Assembly (NCBI RefSeq): GCF_039545035.1
Contig: NZ_BAABRO010000001.1
Span: 496,001-560,000 of the forward strand
DNA length: 64,000 nt
From: Novipirellula caenicola
Lineage (GTDB): Bacteria; Planctomycetota; Planctomycetia; Pirellulales; Pirellulaceae
Direction of reading: 5' to 3'
Both the position numbers and the translations under genes were made by a program. This document shows, one piece after another, positions 63,702 through 64,000 of this stretch (position 1 is its first letter; each line of letters begins with the position of its first letter). The notes beneath the pieces were generated by a model, which made no database searches, was not told the DNA's origin, and worked only from the letters and a program-made list of their open reading frames with translations.

Positions 63702-64000
63702 CTATTGCCGCTGCATGAATTGCCAATAGGTCATTGCGATTGCGATCACCAGAATGCCCAGAATGATCTGCTTTAGCGTGATCTGAAACTGCCGAGCTGG
63801 ATGATTGCGGTCGCAAAAGTCATGCTCGATCCAACACGGCCATGTCCATGACGCAACCATCACGGCGGCCGCCGCGATCATTGACAACACGCCACCATAA
63901 AGCATCTGTTTGATCGGCAGAATCCAGAACCAACGCAGCGAAAAGATCGCCAGTATGCATAGATAGCTCTGCGCCCACATCGCCGCGGCAATTTTCCGAT
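63702..64000 (-). CDS. Small membrane protein, possibly cut by the window edge
   Basis: Protein of at least 92 aa. The ATG at 63980 is possible, but the frame is open to the right edge (reading RKIAAA before the Met), so the true N-terminus may lie outside. Three hydrophobic helices are visible: SYLCILAIFSLRWFWILPI, MLYGGVLSMIAAAAVMVASW and IILGILVIAIAMTYWQF. A cytosolic or periplasmic loop with HDFCDRNHPARQF separates the last two. I do not recognise the family. Confidence 0.6.
   Translation of the reverse strand, partial: RKIAAAMWAQSYLCILAIFSLRWFWILPIKQMLYGGVLSMIAAAAVMVASWTWPCWIEHDFCDRNHPARQFQITLKQIILGILVIAIAMTYWQFMQRQ

Overview
The window looks like chromosomal DNA of a planctomycete, most likely a marine Pirellulaceae (Rhodopirellula-like) bacterium. 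The evidence is a set of families that are typical of that group: a planctomycete cytochrome c plus DUF1549/DUF1553 protein followed by a DUF1501 protein, a DUF1559 prepilin-like protein with a small lipoprotein, two sulfatases, a DUF11 surface lipoprotein, an AXE1-type esterase, a sialate O-acetylesterase and several stand-alone response regulators. Gene spacing is loose, and intergenic DNA is rich in dispersed and tandem palindromic repeats.

Layout. 0-7 kb: DUF1549/1553 and DUF1501 pair, then an outer-membrane porin. 7-9.4 kb: BlaI-type repressor and BlaR-type M56 protease, with two operator-like palindromes over the promoter. 9.6-15.3 kb: PhoD-like phosphatase, sialate O-acetylesterase, AXE1-like esterase and an AI-2E family permease. 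15.8-18.8 kb: CobD/HisC-like aminotransferase with a decayed kinase gene overlapping its end, then a Gfo/Idh/MocA oxidoreductase. 19.4-23.7 kb: a tandem array of eleven units with a period near 367 bp. Each unit has a pair of inverted 30-bp arms, and one unit carries a GxxExxY-family gene between its arms. 23.9-28.1 kb: a DapA-like aldolase and an epimerase-like protein, a small lipoprotein and a DUF1559 protein. 29.3-36.4 kb: signalling genes (hybrid kinase, response regulators, a degenerate protein kinase), a two-PDZ secreted protein and tRNA-Met. 36.7-42.6 kb: RdgC-like protein, SUI1-type factor, PAP2-type membrane protein, prs with a short glmU-like gene, DUF2752. 42.7-45.6 kb: DUF58 and VWA (Bat-like) pair. 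46-50.6 kb: two overlapping sulfatases divergent from an agarase-like glycoside hydrolase. 50.8-62.4 kb: C-terminal-heme cytochrome, pckA, uvrA-like gene, large DUF11 lipoprotein, SPFH protein. 62.4-63.7 kb: a second tandem array with a period near 189 bp.

How it fits together. The sulfatases, hydrolase, esterases, aldolase and oxidoreductase suit a heterotroph that strips sulfate and acyl groups from algal polysaccharides. pckA, prs and glmU-like genes are core metabolism. The kinase/response-regulator cluster and BlaI/BlaR pair are regulatory.

The least explained feature is the 367-bp array. The gene-bearing unit reads as an inverted-repeat-bounded single-gene element. The other ten units keep the ribosome-binding site and first codons of that gene but have lost its body. 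They therefore look like amplified internal-deletion derivatives, comparable in logic to REP/RAYT or MITE families but with a predicted PD-(D/E)XK-type protein instead of a transposase. All functional statements here rest on reading motifs by eye; no database search was run.
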